In this document: piece after piece, positions 7,133 through 14,502 of the stretch | How the letters are laid out: every line of letters starts with the position of its first letter | How positions within the stretch are numbered: position 1 is the stretch's first letter | Origin: Chloroflexota bacterium | GTDB taxonomy: Bacteria; Chloroflexota; Dehalococcoidia; Lucifugimonadales; Lucifugimonadaceae | Reading direction: 5' to 3' | DNA: 64,000 nt | Assembly (NCBI GenBank): GCA_013204555.1 | Contig: JABMNO010000014.1 | Coordinates: forward strand, 1-64,000 | Position numbers and translations under genes: made by a program | Notes under the pieces: model-generated | Databases searched by the model: none | Told to the model about the DNA's origin: nothing | The model's input: the letters and a program-made list of their open reading frames with translations, nothing else

Positions 7133-8014
7133 ATGACGATTGTTGGCGATGGCGATTTTCGATACGAACTAGATGAGACCTGGCCGAATATCCCTGAGGG
7201 CTGGGAGCTAGGCCTCTGCTCAGACGTCGCCGTCGACTCTCGTGACCGCGTATTCGTGTTCAACCGGGGTATCCACTCGGTCGCCATATTTGACGCCGCA
7301 TCTGGCGACTTCCTGACATCGTGGGGTGAGGGCAAATTCAAACAGGCGCACGGAATATTCATTGGGCCAGACGATTCTGTGTATCTCACGGATCTTCAGG
7401 CTCACGTTATCACCAAACACACGCCGCAAGGCGAACTACTCATGGAGCTAGGGCGACGCGACTTCGCCTCCATCACTGTGGACACCCTTGGTAATTACGG
7501 AGCGCCATTCAACCAGCCTTCCGGAGTGGCGTTGTCCGCTGAAGGCAAACTGTTCTGCTCGGACGGCTATGCCAATTTCAAGGTGCATCGCTTCTCTGCA
7601 GATGGCGAACTTGAGTTGTCCTGGGGCATTCCGGGTACAGGCCCTGGTGAATTCGCATTGCTTCATAACGTTGTCGTTGACCCACGAGGCCGTGTGCTCA
7701 TCGCTGACCGAGAGAATCACAGAGTGCAGGTCTTTGATCAAGATGGCGGTTTCATTGAGGAGTGGGCCGATGAATTCCGACAGCCTGGAGACTTCTACAT
7801 CAAAGATGATGTAATTTTCCTTGTGGAGCAGGGTCTTCCAATCGGCATATCAGTGCTCGATTTGGATGGCAAGATAATCACTCGCTGGAGAGGCCCGGAC
7901 AACGGCATAGTGGCGCCGCACGGCATCTGGGGTGATTCGAAAGGTAACCTGTTCGTGGCGGAGATCGGTGACCCCGAAACCGGACAGAGGATGCGCAAGT
8001 ACGTGAAGATTTAG
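7133..8014 (+). CDS. NHL-repeat beta-propeller protein, copy 2
   Basis: A 293-residue close paralogue of the preceding protein, largely identical in blade sequences, for example CSDVAVDSRDRVFVFNRG. It clearly arose by local duplication. The start at 7133 follows GGAGG by 8 nt. The frame is open upstream to 7031, but those residues are encoded by the intergenic inverted repeat and are not part of the family alignment. The next gene begins on the last base of its stop codon, implying co-transcription with the CopD-like membrane protein. Confidence 0.75.
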   Translation: MTIVGDGDFRYELDETWPNIPEGWELGLCSDVAVDSRDRVFVFNRGIHSVAIFDAASGDFLTSWGEGKFKQAHGIFIGPDDSVYLTDLQAHVITKHTPQGELLMELGRRDFASITVDTLGNYGAPFNQPSGVALSAEGKLFCSDGYANFKVHRFSADGELELSWGIPGTGPGEFALLHNVVVDPRGRVLIADRENHRVQVFDQDGGFIEEWADEFRQPGDFYIKDDVIFLVEQGLPIGISVLDLDGKIITRWRGPDNGIVAPHGIWGDSKGNLFVAEIGDPETGQRMRKYVKI

Positions 8015-8541
8015 TGTTCGACGAATCGCTCCGTATTGGGCTGATTTACATTCACGTAATAGCGTCCATGATCTGGATTGGCGGCTCACTGGTCGTGGCG
8101 CTCGTTCTCGTACCGGTGAGCCGGTCGATTAAGCAGCCGGGCGCTGGGCCGCTCTTCTTGCGATTGGCAGCAAAACGATTCAGTCGGATTGGATGGGTGC
8201 TGCTAGTGGTGCTGATTTTCAGCGGTATTGGAATTCTTGACCGGACTGGCATCGGATTTGACGAGCTCACCAGTTCGTCGTTCTGGGATACGGATACCGG
8301 CAAGGCACTGGCTATCAAGTCATCGCTGATCGTGTTCATGATCGCTCTCAGCGGCTATCACGATTTTTTTCTCGGACCGAATCTGGCGACGCAGTTGGAG
8401 GGTTTGGAGCCCGGGAAGCGACCTCCAGCGGCGGTGGCAGTTGCTCGAAGAAAACTCGTAGCGCTGGCGCGTGTGAACGTACTGCTGATGCTTGCGATCG
8501 CGGCGCTTGGAATCATGATGTTCCGAGGGATTCCGGGGTAA
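8014..8541 (+). CDS. CopD-like four-helix membrane protein
   Basis: A 175-residue integral membrane protein with four predicted helices: about 8-30 (YIHVIASMIWIGGSLVVALV), 58-75, 102-120 and 150-170. The His in the first helix (IYIHV) and the WIGG turn resemble the CopD/YebZ family and related haem or copper membrane proteins. The GTG start overlaps the TAG of the NHL gene by one base. The substrate is unknown; copper or electron-transport roles are only family-level possibilities. Confidence 0.55.
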   Translation: MFDESLRIGLIYIHVIASMIWIGGSLVVALVLVPVSRSIKQPGAGPLFLRLAAKRFSRIGWVLLVVLIFSGIGILDRTGIGFDELTSSSFWDTDTGKALAIKSSLIVFMIALSGYHDFFLGPNLATQLEGLEPGKRPPAAVAVARRKLVALARVNVLLMLAIAALGIMMFRGIPG

Positions 8542-8544
8542 GAA

Positions 8545-8565
8545 TTCAGGCCTCTCAGGCCTGAA
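8545..8565. terminator. Perfect 8-bp hairpin between convergent genes
   Basis: TTCAGGCC and GGCCTGAA pair around a 5-base loop, 4 nt after the CopD-like stop codon. The gene to the right converges on it from the minus strand. There is no T run, so it may be a weak or factor-assisted terminator. Confidence 0.4.
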
Positions 8566-8726
8566 GCGATACCCGCCGGGTTTGGTTCTCCTGAGGATAT
8601 TGAGGGGCCGAACATGCCTTCGCCTTTGAGCGTGGCCCGGAGGTGGGGCAAACCCCGCAGCTACCTCATTCTCAACCAAAACACGCGGAGCGGGTTCCCT
8701 CAAACGCATCCCCGACGACGAACCCG

Positions 8727-9344
8727 TTACAGCAGTCCTCGTCGCCCCAGCCGCAGGTAGTTGAGCGCGTCTAGTGCCCTTGGATGTGCGATGGCATCGT
8801 CTGAGATCAGGTGAAGAAGAAGATTCTCAAGGTAACGTTCAACCGCTATCTCCGCTCGGCCTCTGTAGGCGAGATCGCGTACATCTTCAAGCCACGGGCG
8901 CTTCTCCACTTTTCGCGGATCTATCTTGTCCGCAAGAAATGTAAGTGTGGCTACAGGCCCAACGCTGGGGGCGTACGTGGTGTGCCACGTCACGGCTTCC
9001 ACAATAGAAGGGTCATCAACGCCGCCTTCTTGCATCAGCCAGAGGCCGGCCACCGGTCCATGCAGAAGCATGGGATCAGCACGTTCTACTACGTCCGGCT
9101 CCCATCCGCGCCGCGTGGCCTCCGCTAAAAGTTCTTCCGGGTCTACTGCGCGGTACAGGTCATGCGCGGCGATTGCGAGATCGACTCGTTCGGGGTCTAC
9201 ACGGTGAACCTCGCAAAGATCAGCGCCAACGTCACGTGAGCGCTGAACGTGATCTTGAAGTCCCTCGGGGAGATCGAGTAACCGAGACTCAATCGCTTCG
9301 ATCTCTGCCGAAAAGTCCGGCTGCGCGAAGGCACCGGGATTCAT
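8727..9344 (-). CDS. yqeK: YqeK-like HD-domain phosphohydrolase
   Basis: A 205-residue HD-domain protein. The helical pattern is that of YqeK: an early His (HVQRSRDVGADL), the HD pair in IAAHDLYRA, LLHGPVAGLW, the AVTWHTTY helix and LADKIDPRK. YqeK enzymes cleave diadenosine tetraphosphate symmetrically to ADP. It overlaps the upstream HIT-family gene by 4 nt, and HIT proteins also act on dinucleoside polyphosphates and AMP conjugates, which makes a nucleotide-cleaning module plausible. It is the last gene of the minus-strand operon that starts near 12262. Confidence 0.65.
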   Translation of the reverse strand: MNPGAFAQPDFSAEIEAIESRLLDLPEGLQDHVQRSRDVGADLCEVHRVDPERVDLAIAAHDLYRAVDPEELLAEATRRGWEPDVVERADPMLLHGPVAGLWLMQEGGVDDPSIVEAVTWHTTYAPSVGPVATLTFLADKIDPRKVEKRPWLEDVRDLAYRGRAEIAVERYLENLLLHLISDDAIAHPRALDALNYLRLGRRGLL

Positions 9345-9694
9345 CCTCCCAGTCCGGCGAGTTGCTCTCCACCTAGAAGATGCATGTGAAGGTGGTCCAC
9401 CATCTGACCCGAATCTGGGCCTTGATTGATCACAAGCCGATACCCGCTGGCATCGAGGCCGCCCCGTTCGGCGATCTGGCTTGCCGCCAGAGCCAGACGG
9501 CCTATGAGAGCTGCCTGTGATTCGTCGTAGTCCACTATGAATTCAACATGTTCGGTGGGAATCACAACTATGTGAGTTGCAGCAACGGGTTGGATGTCCT
9601 CAAACGCCACGACATTTTCGTCACGATGGAGGATGTTGGCGGGTAACTCGCCCGCCACGATCTGGCAAAAGATGCAGTTGGGATCGGTCGCCAT
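9341..9694 (-). CDS. HIT-family nucleotide hydrolase (HinT-like)
   Basis: A 117-residue histidine-triad protein. It starts with the usual CIFCQIVAGELPA segment and ends with the catalytic HLHMHLLGG triad (His-x-His-x-His). HinT-type enzymes hydrolyse AMP-lysine, acyl-AMP and other purine phosphoramidates. The start codon overlaps the stop of the upstream acyl-CoA dehydrogenase by one base, and the HD-domain gene follows with a 4-nt overlap. Acyl-AMP cleaning would suit an operon of fatty-acyl metabolism, but that link is inference. Confidence 0.85.
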   Translation of the reverse strand: MATDPNCIFCQIVAGELPANILHRDENVVAFEDIQPVAATHIVVIPTEHVEFIVDYDESQAALIGRLALAASQIAERGGLDASGYRLVINQGPDSGQMVDHLHMHLLGGEQLAGLGG

Positions 9695-10830
9695 TACAGG
9701 CCCATCTGCTCTGCGATGATTTTCCGGTGATGATTTGCATCGCCGAACATGACTCTCGCTGACGCCGCGCGGCGGGAATATATCTGCAGATCATGTTCCT
9801 GGGTAAATCCGATGGCGCCGTGCATCTGATGTGCTCCATAGCAGATTTCAGGGAATCTATCGCTCATGTAGGCCATCGCAGTGGCAAGGTCATGCTCGTA
9901 ATCCTTACCCTCAGCAATCTTCCAGATCGCCTTGTATGTGAGTTGACGGCCCACTTCCAGATCGGTCGCCATCTCAGACGTCCGATGTTGAACGGCCTGA
10001 AATGTTCCAATTGCCCGCCCAAATTGCGACCGCTCTTTGACGTATTCGACTGTCATGTCCACAGCTTTACGCGAGCCACCCAGCATCTCGGCACATTTCG
10101 CCGCGGTCGACACGTCCAGAATTCGCTTCAGCGCAGGCCAACCCTGATCAATTTCTCCAAGAATCGCGTCGGGCGGGACAGTGACGCCGTCAAAATCCAC
10201 TTCTGCGAAGCGATCGTCTGATATGGAGTCGAGAGACTTGATAGCTGAACTATCCAGCTGTTTTGCGTCAACAAGGAACAGCGTTAGCGAATCTTCCGGT
10301 GCGCCATCTTGCGACGTTCGCGCAGCAAAAATAAACACGTCGGCTCCCGCGCCTCCGGGCACAAATACCTTTGCGCCGCTAAGTGCCCAACCGTCCTCTG
10401 AGCGCGTTGCGGTGGCCTGAACAACGCCGGGATCCCACGCAGCGCTTCCTTCCAGGAACGCGAGTGCCGTGACCAGATCGCCATCAACCAGTCGAGGCAG
10501 GAACTCCTGTTTCTGCTTATCGGAGCCAAACTCGGCTATTGCGGTTGCCCCGGTGACGGCAGACGAGAAGAACGGGCCGGGCAGGGCAGTAGCGCCCATC
10601 TCTTCGAGGAGCACAGCCATCTCAATCAACGACATACCGGCGCCACCATCGGACTCCGGCACCAGAAGTCCGGTCCAACCCATCTCAGCTAATGACTTCC
10701 ATATCTCCTTGTCGGTGCCTGTCTCATGCGATTCCATTTTGCGCACGTAGTCGGAGTCGATGTGCTCGGTCATGAAATCACGCGCCGAGTTGCGAATCAT
10801 CTGTTGCGTGTCTGTGAGACTGAGATCCAT
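9694..10830 (-). CDS. Acyl-CoA dehydrogenase, probable partner subunit
   Basis: A 378-residue acyl-CoA dehydrogenase fold protein. It has the N-terminal helical domain, a short middle domain, and C-terminal ERSQFGRAIGTFQAVQH and HQMHGAIGFTQEHDLQIYSRR. The usual SEPxxGSD flavin loop of the middle domain is replaced by AFLEGSAAWDPG. The C-terminal position normally occupied by the catalytic Glu is Phe (VMFGDANHH), as in the non-catalytic subunits of mycobacterial FadE heterotetramers. With the adjacent full-featured homologue it probably forms an alpha2beta2 enzyme that oxidises an unidentified, perhaps bulky, acyl-CoA. Confidence 0.8.
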   Translation of the reverse strand: MDLSLTDTQQMIRNSARDFMTEHIDSDYVRKMESHETGTDKEIWKSLAEMGWTGLLVPESDGGAGMSLIEMAVLLEEMGATALPGPFFSSAVTGATAIAEFGSDKQKQEFLPRLVDGDLVTALAFLEGSAAWDPGVVQATATRSEDGWALSGAKVFVPGGAGADVFIFAARTSQDGAPEDSLTLFLVDAKQLDSSAIKSLDSISDDRFAEVDFDGVTVPPDAILGEIDQGWPALKRILDVSTAAKCAEMLGGSRKAVDMTVEYVKERSQFGRAIGTFQAVQHRTSEMATDLEVGRQLTYKAIWKIAEGKDYEHDLATAMAYMSDRFPEICYGAHQMHGAIGFTQEHDLQIYSRRAASARVMFGDANHHRKIIAEQMGL

Positions 10831-10840
10831 GTGTTCCCGA

Positions 10841-12016
10841 CTAGCCCCGGGGGAGTCCGAGACCGCGTGTTGCGATTATGTTCTTCTGAATTTCGGTTGT
10901 CCCAGCGAAAATTGTGTAGGCAACCGTGCCAAGTTGGGCGTCTAACATTCGTCCGTCCAGTTGCGACAGGTATGAGCCCGGCCGGAGTTGTCCGTACATT
11001 CCAAGCAGGTCTACACCGAATCGATGGACGTCTTGAACGAGGCGGGTGCCGAGGGTTTTGGCCATTGAGGCCTCTTTATTGGGGATTTCACCCCGGCCCT
11101 GCATGTCAGCAACTTCGTATGCGACCCCACGAGTAGAGTCAACCTGTATCTGGAGATCAACCAACCTCCGACGGGTATCCGGATCTTCGCTCAACGGCAG
11201 TCCGGTTACTCCCTTCATGCCTTTCGCATATGCAATGAGTTCATCAAGCGCTCGCTGAGCCTGGGCCGGGTAGTCGATGCCGGACCGCTCAAAGTCCAGC
11301 AATGTTGCGGCCACATACCAGCCCCGGTTTTCTTCGCCGACCAGATTGGCCTTGGGAACCCTTACTTCATCGAAAAATACCTGGTTGAACTGATGATGCC
11401 CGGCCATATTTATGATGGGCTCAATCCTGATTCCAGGAACGTTTGTCTCTGACAACAGGAAACTGATGCCGCGATGCTTTGGCGCGTCGGGATCAGTGCG
11501 CACCAGAAAGAAAATGTGATCGGCACGATGAGCCTGGGATGTCCATATTTTTGAGCCTGTCACAACATAGTGATCGCCATCATCTACGGCTCGCATCTGT
11601 AGCGAAGCGAGATCGGAGCCTGAATCTGGCTCGGAGTAGCCCTGACACCACTGAACATCGCCCCGGGCAATAGGCGGCAAGTACTCTTTACGTTGTTCTT
11701 CGGTGCCATGGACCATGAGAGTTGGCGCAAGCATTCGGGTTCCGAAACCGTCTCTTCCGGGAATGGAGTGGTAGACCATCTCCTCGGTGAAGATCACCTG
11801 CTTCATCATGGAAGCGCCCTGGCCGCCATACTCAACGGGCCAATGGAGCGTTAACCAGCCTTTGTCGGCGAGCATACGTCGGACTTCCAGACTCTTAGCC
11901 CAGTCGTCGTCCGAGCCAGCTTCAGACAGCCCCTTGTAATCATCATCAAGCTCATCGATCCATTCGACAAGCTCTGCGCGGAACTGTTCCTCTTCAGCCG
12001 TAAATTCGTATCGCAT
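10841..12016 (-). CDS. Acyl-CoA dehydrogenase, probable catalytic subunit
   Basis: A 391-residue FAD-dependent acyl-CoA dehydrogenase. The flavin-binding motif YSEPDSGSDLASLQ (127-140), TGSKIWTS (153-160) and the C-terminal FAGTTEIQKNIIATRGLGLPR are clear. The canonical Glu before GT is Ala. Glu243 in LLDFERSGI is the likely alternative base, as in the isovaleryl-CoA dehydrogenase type and heteromeric FadE enzymes. It removes two hydrogens to give an enoyl-CoA and passes electrons to ETF. Ten bases separate it from the second dehydrogenase, supporting a heteromer. Confidence 0.85.
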   Translation of the reverse strand: MRYEFTAEEEQFRAELVEWIDELDDDYKGLSEAGSDDDWAKSLEVRRMLADKGWLTLHWPVEYGGQGASMMKQVIFTEEMVYHSIPGRDGFGTRMLAPTLMVHGTEEQRKEYLPPIARGDVQWCQGYSEPDSGSDLASLQMRAVDDGDHYVVTGSKIWTSQAHRADHIFFLVRTDPDAPKHRGISFLLSETNVPGIRIEPIINMAGHHQFNQVFFDEVRVPKANLVGEENRGWYVAATLLDFERSGIDYPAQAQRALDELIAYAKGMKGVTGLPLSEDPDTRRRLVDLQIQVDSTRGVAYEVADMQGRGEIPNKEASMAKTLGTRLVQDVHRFGVDLLGMYGQLRPGSYLSQLDGRMLDAQLGTVAYTIFAGTTEIQKNIIATRGLGLPRG

Positions 12017-12025
12017 TAGATTGCC

Positions 12026-12262
12026 TCAGGCCGAAACGGAAAGACACGAGACCGTCTTCGCTATTCCCGGAATCTGGTGGAGTTTCTCGCTGATCAGATC
12101 GCCAAGGGCCGGTAAGTCTTTCGCCTCAACAATGGCGACGATATCGTATGGTCCTGTAACCGGGTCGACGCGCTTCATCTCGCTCATGGCCGAGAGCGCC
12201 TGCACCACGTCCGACGTTCTCCCCACCACGGTCTCGATCAAAATATACGCTCGTGTTGACAT
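12026..12262 (-). CDS. Stand-alone Lrp/AsnC-type ligand-binding (RAM) domain
   Basis: A 78-residue protein equal to the ligand-binding half of Lrp/AsnC regulators: TRAYILIETVVG, the RVDPVTGPYDIVAIVEA strand-turn and IPGIAKTVSCLSV. There is no helix-turn-helix. The start at 12262 is set by GGAGGAT a few bases upstream on the minus strand; an ORF runs to 12343 but has no site there. RAM-only proteins usually form rings that sense amino acids or acyl derivatives. It is first in the acyl-CoA dehydrogenase operon, 9 nt before the next start, so it may sense the pathway substrate. Confidence 0.75.
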   Translation of the reverse strand: MSTRAYILIETVVGRTSDVVQALSAMSEMKRVDPVTGPYDIVAIVEAKDLPALGDLISEKLHQIPGIAKTVSCLSVSA

Positions 12263-12377
12263 AAAAATCCTCCGTACCTGAGTCCCCGCATTTCTTCCGG
12301 CGGCTCGGTTAAACGCACATTCAGCGTTCAAGGGTTGGGTCATAGTAGGGGCAATTCGAAAAGGGTGTCAACGCGAA

Positions 12378-12405
12378 AACGGGCAGGAGATCACTCCCAC
12401 CCGTT
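12378..12405 (-). terminator. Rho-independent-type terminator after the XRE gene
   Basis: AACGGG-CA-GGAG pairs with CTCC-CA-CCCGTT around an ATCA loop, with a symmetric internal bulge. Read on the minus strand it ends in TTTT and lies 27 bases beyond the XRE gene stop. It insulates that gene from the RAM/dehydrogenase operon. Confidence 0.5.
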
Positions 12406-12431
12406 GGTGCACTCAAACCGACTATAGAAAT

Positions 12432-12896
12432 TTACATAGGAACTTCGCGCCGAGACATTCCGCCAGGGGCAGAGAAGCTTGGGTGTGAAGTTCCATGATT
12501 AGTGGCGAGTGATGGAATGGGCTCCGCCCTCCGCTGTGTTGATGGAGCGGTAGGCGGGAACAGACCTTCATAGGTTCGTGTTCCCGGAATTACAACTGGG
12601 GCTACTGATCTTGCTGTCTCTTGTGTCTCAGGAACCAGGGGTTGCTGAAGTTGGGGTTGACTCAACAACTCGGCTGAACTGGGATTGAATCCCGTACTCA
12701 TAGCAATCATGTTCAGAAGCGTTGTTGACGCGCCACGCGGTTCATAGACGCCGGTCTCCCACTCGCTAACGGTCTGTTGACGCACCCCCAACTGATTTGA
12801 GAACGCGTTTTGCGAAAGCTTCAAGAACTTTCTCAATCCGCGGATGGTGTCTTTGTTCCAGTGGAGGTGGGCAGAGGAGTTGAATGCAGTTGTCAT
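12432..12896 (-). CDS. XRE-family helix-turn-helix regulator with proline-rich tail
   Basis: A 154-residue protein. Residues 15-60 form an XRE/Cro-type DNA-binding domain (IRGLRKFLKLSQNAFSNQLGV, then RQQTVSEWETGVYEPRG). After about residue 75 the sequence is rich in Pro, Ser, Thr and Gln (QPQLQQPLVPETQE) and looks disordered, with no sensor domain. It is a single transcription unit with its own terminator. Target and signal are unknown. Confidence 0.7.
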   Translation of the reverse strand: MTTAFNSSAHLHWNKDTIRGLRKFLKLSQNAFSNQLGVRQQTVSEWETGVYEPRGASTTLLNMIAMSTGFNPSSAELLSQPQLQQPLVPETQETARSVAPVVIPGTRTYEGLFPPTAPSTQRRAEPIPSLATNHGTSHPSFSAPGGMSRREVPM

Positions 12897-12973
12897 GCAT
12901 TCAACCTAACGGGTTTGTGCCCACGTTCCAAAGATCATTTCTGTCCCGTTTCAGTCGATTTCCGGGTGAGCGA

Positions 12974-14263
12974 TCAGAAACTCAGGCTATCCAGGAAGAC
13001 CTGTTCATCATCAAACGGACCAACAAGAGAAAGCGCCAACTTGTCGCTGCGGACTACCCGCTTTGCGACGCGCTGGATATCTTCCATAGTCACAGCGTCA
13101 ACAAGCGCCAGCGTTTCATCGACCGACTCCACGCGCCCCTTTATGAGGTGCTGGGCCCCCATGGACATCGCTACTGCGCGACTCTCTTCCATACGAAGCA
13201 TTGTGCGGCCCTTGCTGAGTCGTTTGGCTTTCTTGAGTTCTTCCGGCGTGATGCCATCCCATAGCTTTACAAGTTCTTCAGCAATAACCTTTACCGCCTC
13301 TGCCGCACGGGCAGGGTCGACTCCACCATAGATTCCCAGCGCACCAGCGTCTGCGTACGCGGAGACTCCACTTCCAATCGCGTAGGCCAATCCACGCTTC
13401 TCGCGGACCTCCTCAAAAAGTCGACTGCTCATTCCTTCGCCAAGCGTCACAGAAAGCAATCTGAGCGCAAATCGATCATCATCTCCAGACGATAGGCCGT
13501 GGAGTCCCATGGCCAGGTGACCCTGCTCTGTTGGCCGGTGCTCAATGTTCACTCGCGGTCCATTGAGATTGTCCACGACGGGGAACCACGGAATAGACTC
13601 CCGGTCTGGCCATTCACCCAGCATCCTTGAGACCTTATCGACCACGTCCTGATGCTCTACTCCACCCGCCACGGCAACAACGGTGTTCGTGGGGACGTAC
13701 TGCGTAGACATGTACTCCAGCATCGCCTCCCGACTTACCGCGCCAACGGACTCTTCGGAGCCGGCGACATCCCTTCCGAACGCTTGATCCGGCCACATCA
13801 GGCCATCCAGAGTAGTGTCAGCGCGTGAGCCGGGGTCATCATGTGATGCCCGAATCTCTTCGTAGACGACGTTCTTTTCCTTGGCTATATCTTCCTCACG
13901 GAATAGCGGATCCTTCACCATGTCGGTGAGTACATCCATGGCGTCGACCCAGCTCGTGCTTGGCACCCGGCACCAGTAGCCGGTCATTTCCCGGTCGGTA
14001 AATGCGTTGAGCACACCGCCAACACCCTCAATCACCTCGCTGATCTCAGATGGCGTGGGGCGGCGGTTCGTGCCCTTAAATAGAAGATGTTCGAAAAGAT
14101 GCGACGAGCCGGCAAGCTCATCGTTTTCATAGCGCGACCCGGCACCGAATAACAGGACGATGCTCACTGCGTTGGTGTGGGCAAGGGTGCTGGTCAGGAT
14201 GCGCAGACCGCTGTCCAGCGTAGTCAACTCGTGCTCGGGGGAACCTAATTTCTGTGCAGGCAT
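12974..14263 (-). CDS. M16-family zinc metallopeptidase (processing-peptidase-like)
   Basis: A 429-residue single-unit M16 peptidase. The inverted zinc motif HxxEH is seen in SSHLFEHLLFKGT, followed about 70 residues later by the downstream zinc Glu region (KEKNVVYEEIRA). The C-terminal half has the conserved REKRGLAYAIGSG loop that contacts substrate. No signal peptide, so it is probably cytoplasmic. The start at 14263 is chosen because GGAG lies just upstream and the family begins here; the frame is open to 14398 but that part has no family character. It cleaves oligopeptides or presequence-like peptides. Confidence 0.85.
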   Translation of the reverse strand: MPAQKLGSPEHELTTLDSGLRILTSTLAHTNAVSIVLLFGAGSRYENDELAGSSHLFEHLLFKGTNRRPTPSEISEVIEGVGGVLNAFTDREMTGYWCRVPSTSWVDAMDVLTDMVKDPLFREEDIAKEKNVVYEEIRASHDDPGSRADTTLDGLMWPDQAFGRDVAGSEESVGAVSREAMLEYMSTQYVPTNTVVAVAGGVEHQDVVDKVSRMLGEWPDRESIPWFPVVDNLNGPRVNIEHRPTEQGHLAMGLHGLSSGDDDRFALRLLSVTLGEGMSSRLFEEVREKRGLAYAIGSGVSAYADAGALGIYGGVDPARAAEAVKVIAEELVKLWDGITPEELKKAKRLSKGRTMLRMEESRAVAMSMGAQHLIKGRVESVDETLALVDAVTMEDIQRVAKRVVRSDKLALSLVGPFDDEQVFLDSLSF

Positions 14264-14502
14264 GAACTCTCCAGATGGGGAATAAGGACGCATGAACGCG
14301 TCACATCCAAGACTATGGCCGGATAGGTGATGGGTCAACGATGCGGTCGGAGTGGTCCATGATCCCACACACTTCGTACTTCCTATGTGATCGGGCAAAT
14401 AACCGGTCTAAACACACGACCCTTTGATTCACTGGTGATTCACTGGTGATCTGGCAATTTCCGGGTACCGTTTCCTATCTGAGCGCCGATAGAATCCGTT
14501 TG

